Source: an uncultured Clostridia bacterium
GTDB taxonomy: Bacteria > Bacillota > Clostridia > Lachnospirales > CAG-274
Direction: 5' to 3'
Length of the DNA stretch: 24,508 bases
Assembly: GCA_947589405.1 (NCBI GenBank)
Contig: CANQBT010000017.1
Span: forward strand, 1 to 24,508
The notes below the pieces were generated by a model. It was not told the origin of the DNA. It ran no database searches and saw nothing but the letters and a program-made list of their open reading frames with translations. How positions within the stretch are numbered: the stretch's first letter is position 1; each line of letters begins with the position of its first letter. Below, one piece after another: positions 22,404 to 24,508 of this stretch. The position numbers and the translations under genes are program-made.

Positions 22404-23465
22404 ATGAAAAACAGTAATAAGGTCATTTGTATCGTTATAACGATTTTGGCGATATGCTTTTTTGTCGGCTTCTATGTTTGGAATTCAAATATAGAAGAGG
22501 AAAAGAATATTGCGGTTGAGGAAAGGATCGCTCAGCACAATAAGGACAAAGCGGCGGAAAAGCTTGAAGCTGAAAAAAAGGAAATACACAGACAGCAGGT
22601 GAGAACTGTAATACCGGGTGTCGCATGCTGGGGCGATGATTTTACATATGGCTTAGGAGGTATAGAAAAGTCATTTCCAAGTGTTCTGGCAGAGCATATG
22701 GAGGACAACGATTATCTTATGCCTGTTGTTAATCTGGGAATATATGGCGAGGATTCTCTTACGGTACTGGGAAGGGCAAACGCCATACCCTTTGTTGTAA
22801 AGGATGAAAAGCAGATCACAGGAAATATGGAACAGAATATAATAAATATAACCTCTGTTAACGGAGAGCCTGTGGATCCCCTTCTTCATGAAAACAATCC
22901 GGGAGTCAATCCTGTGACCATAGACGGTATTGAAGGAACGCTTTATGGCGGTATAGCCAGCGAGGATATAGATAAGGTGGCAGAATACTTCTTTGCCCCC
23001 GACAACGCCGATGTATCGGCAACTATTTATGCAGGTACTCCTATCGTAACACAGGGTCAGGAGTATGTTGACTATGTAAGCGTGCTTTCAATAGGAAATA
23101 ACGGCGGATATGACAGCATACAGACTCTTGTGGCACAGCAGCAGGCATTTGTGGAAACAAGAGGAAAGAATAAGGATAAATGCATAATAATTGGGCTTTT
23201 AAACGGAGATAATACTTCAAATGCAGATGCAGACAGACTTATGGCTCAGGCTTTTGGAAACGGTTTTCTGAACATAAGGGCATATCTTTGCAGCGAAGCA
23301 TTGCAGGATACAGAGTTAAGCGATGAGGACAAGGCCGCAGCGGAAAGAGGAGAGATACCCTCATGCTACAGATATGAAAACAGAGGTCTTAACGACGTTG
23401 CCTATGAAAAAATAGGCAGGGCTGTGTTCAATAAGCTGGAGGAGCTTGGCTATATTATAAAATAA
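22404..23465 (+). CDS. Membrane-anchored SGNH-like protein lacking the catalytic Ser and His
   Basis: A 353-residue protein with a signal anchor (7-26) and a charged, coiled-coil-like stretch (about 30-66). The outside domain is patterned on SGNH hydrolases. Block I reads CWGDDFTYGLGG, where Asp79 (GAT codon) stands at the position of the nucleophile Ser in GDS. Block II reads NLGIYGE instead of NLGxGGE. Block III keeps GNNGG. The C-terminal block reads ENRGLNDVAYEKIG, so the usual D-x-x-H is Glu325 and Gly328. The rest of the domain, ending in KLEELGYI, keeps the family pattern. It therefore looks like a non-catalytic relative, perhaps a cell-surface binding protein. It follows purD after 17 bases with GGTGG as ribosome binding site, and precedes the asparaginase-like gene by 10 bases, so all are one operon. 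The family call is from pattern memory. Confidence 0.6.
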   Translation: MKNSNKVICIVITILAICFFVGFYVWNSNIEEEKNIAVEERIAQHNKDKAAEKLEAEKKEIHRQQVRTVIPGVACWGDDFTYGLGGIEKSFPSVLAEHMEDNDYLMPVVNLGIYGEDSLTVLGRANAIPFVVKDEKQITGNMEQNIINITSVNGEPVDPLLHENNPGVNPVTIDGIEGTLYGGIASEDIDKVAEYFFAPDNADVSATIYAGTPIVTQGQEYVDYVSVLSIGNNGGYDSIQTLVAQQQAFVETRGKNKDKCIIIGLLNGDNTSNADADRLMAQAFGNGFLNIRAYLCSEALQDTELSDEDKAAAERGEIPSCYRYENRGLNDVAYEKIGRAVFNKLEELGYIIK

Positions 23466-23475
23466 GAGGAATGTT

Positions 23476-24489
23476 ATGAAAAAGGGAAGAATTACCGTTG
23501 TCATGACGGGAGGTACTATTGGCAGTACTGTTGAAGGCTCTTCAATAGACCTTAGCAGCTCTCCCGTCATTATAAATGAATACAAAAAAATATATGGCTC
23601 AGATGTGGAGTTTGATGTGCTCAGACCCTTTGAAATGCTTAGTGAAAACAGTATACCTAAGGTGTGGGAAAAGCTGGGAAGGACTTTGCATAACTGTGAA
23701 TATGACAACGACGGTATTATAATCACTCACGGCACAGATACTCTTGCCTATACCTCCGCTTATATTTCAATGATATTTGGAGGTATGCAAAAGCCTGTCG
23801 TATTGGTATCGAGTAATTTTCCCATAGGTACAGAGAACAGCAACGGACTTGACAACTTCCGCAGCGCTGTAGAGCTTATAGAAAACGAAAGCATTGCAGG
23901 CATTTTTGTAATATACAGGGACAACAGAGGCAGAAATATAGTGCATCTGGGTTCACGGCTTACGGAATCCGACACCTTTACGGATCAGTTTTATTCCTAT
24001 GGAGGCTGTCCTTACGGAGAAATGGACACAGGACATTTTATACGTTATGCAAATGCCGTTAATCCTAAGGCATTTATGCTTAAAACTATGGAAAATACAG
24101 AGATCACATCTCTTAAAAATCAAGTTTTTATGATAAGACCCTATCCCGGCATCGATTACAGCAGTTTTGAATTTAAAAACAAGCCGAAGGCAATACTTCA
24201 TTGTATGTATCATTCGGGAACGGCTTGCGTCAGAGATGGCTGTTATTCTCTTCCGGAATTTATTAAAAGATGTAAAAATGAGGGCATAGACACTTATCTT
24301 TCCTGTTATAAAAGCCCTGATGGCGCAAAATATGCTACTGCTGTCGAAATAATTTCCGCAGGAGGCATACCGCTTTACAATATTTCAAACGAAGCGGCAT
24401 ATGTAAAGCTTGTGCTGGCATATAATCAGAATAAAATAAGCCCTGAGGAGTTTATGGATAAGAATATTTATTTTGAAATATTAAAATAG
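23476..24489 (+). CDS. Asparaginase-family protein, atypical active site
   Basis: A 337-residue cytoplasmic protein of the L-asparaginase/glutaminase fold, which splits asparagine to aspartate and ammonia. The first catalytic motif is VVMTGGTIGS with nucleophile Thr14, and the second is THGTDTLAYT with Thr87 and Asp88. The C-terminal domain shows the usual layout (LPEFIKRCKNEGIDTYL, then GGIPLYNISNEAAYVKLVLA). In the segment where asparaginases carry the third catalytic residue, a Lys after a G-R motif, this protein reads RGRNIVHLGSRLTESDTF and has no Lys. Activity may differ or be lost. GAGGAA lies upstream of the ATG. It is the last gene of the purM operon visible here; only 19 bases follow. 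Confidence 0.85.
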   Translation: MKKGRITVVMTGGTIGSTVEGSSIDLSSSPVIINEYKKIYGSDVEFDVLRPFEMLSENSIPKVWEKLGRTLHNCEYDNDGIIITHGTDTLAYTSAYISMIFGGMQKPVVLVSSNFPIGTENSNGLDNFRSAVELIENESIAGIFVIYRDNRGRNIVHLGSRLTESDTFTDQFYSYGGCPYGEMDTGHFIRYANAVNPKAFMLKTMENTEITSLKNQVFMIRPYPGIDYSSFEFKNKPKAILHCMYHSGTACVRDGCYSLPEFIKRCKNEGIDTYLSCYKSPDGAKYATAVEIISAGGIPLYNISNEAAYVKLVLAYNQNKISPEEFMDKNIYFEILK

Positions 24490-24508
24490 TTTCTGCTTTT
24501 TATTCGGC

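Overview
The window comes from a spore-forming, anaerobic-type member of the Clostridia (Bacillota). The evidence is a CwlD-type cortex amidase, an AddB nuclease with a four-cysteine Fe-S site, a short clostridial malic enzyme, strong AGGAGG-type ribosome binding sites and heavy use of ATA isoleucine codons. No genus can be assigned from sequence alone. Most of the window is ordinary chromosomal housekeeping DNA. The accessory signals are small and sit in the gaps between genes.

Layout. Bases 1-60 hold two hairpins, the first shaped like a terminator for a gene outside the window. Three leftward genes follow, listed from the right: addB, cwlD, and a lone phage-type terminase small subunit with a terminator behind it. 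A rightward gene for a small membrane-anchored protein with a degenerate FMN_bind domain diverges from addB and ends in a strong terminator. A 256-bp MITE-like element with 16-bp perfect terminal inverted repeats fills the convergent gap before the leftward gltB-gltD operon (glutamate synthase). The gltB leader carries a terminator-like hairpin between its probable promoter and the start codon.

Bases 12147-15841. A rightward yjbQ is followed by a RAYT (REP-associated tyrosine transposase-like HUH protein) flanked by two nearly identical 29-bp palindromes. This unit fits exactly between the stop codons of yjbQ and of the convergent COG2426 exporter gene. The exporter is paired with a malic enzyme. 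Upstream of that lies a RhuM-family gene that has lost its middle and its reading frame and is bordered by an imperfect direct repeat.

Bases 15842-24489. Leftward PHP phosphoesterase and smpB overlap by 8 bases. Rightward MATE exporter and recX overlap by 14 bases and end in a terminator. A near-consensus promoter then drives purM-purN-purD, an SGNH-like membrane-anchored protein and an asparaginase-like protein. Both of the last two lack catalytic residues expected for their families.

The genes cover nitrogen assimilation (GltBD), carbon flux (malic enzyme), purine synthesis, recombination and repair (AddB, RecX), ribosome rescue (SmpB) and sporulation (CwlD). The strongest candidates for something little described are the palindrome-flanked RAYT unit, the adjacent SGNH-like and asparaginase-like pair with altered active sites, and the gltB leader hairpin.
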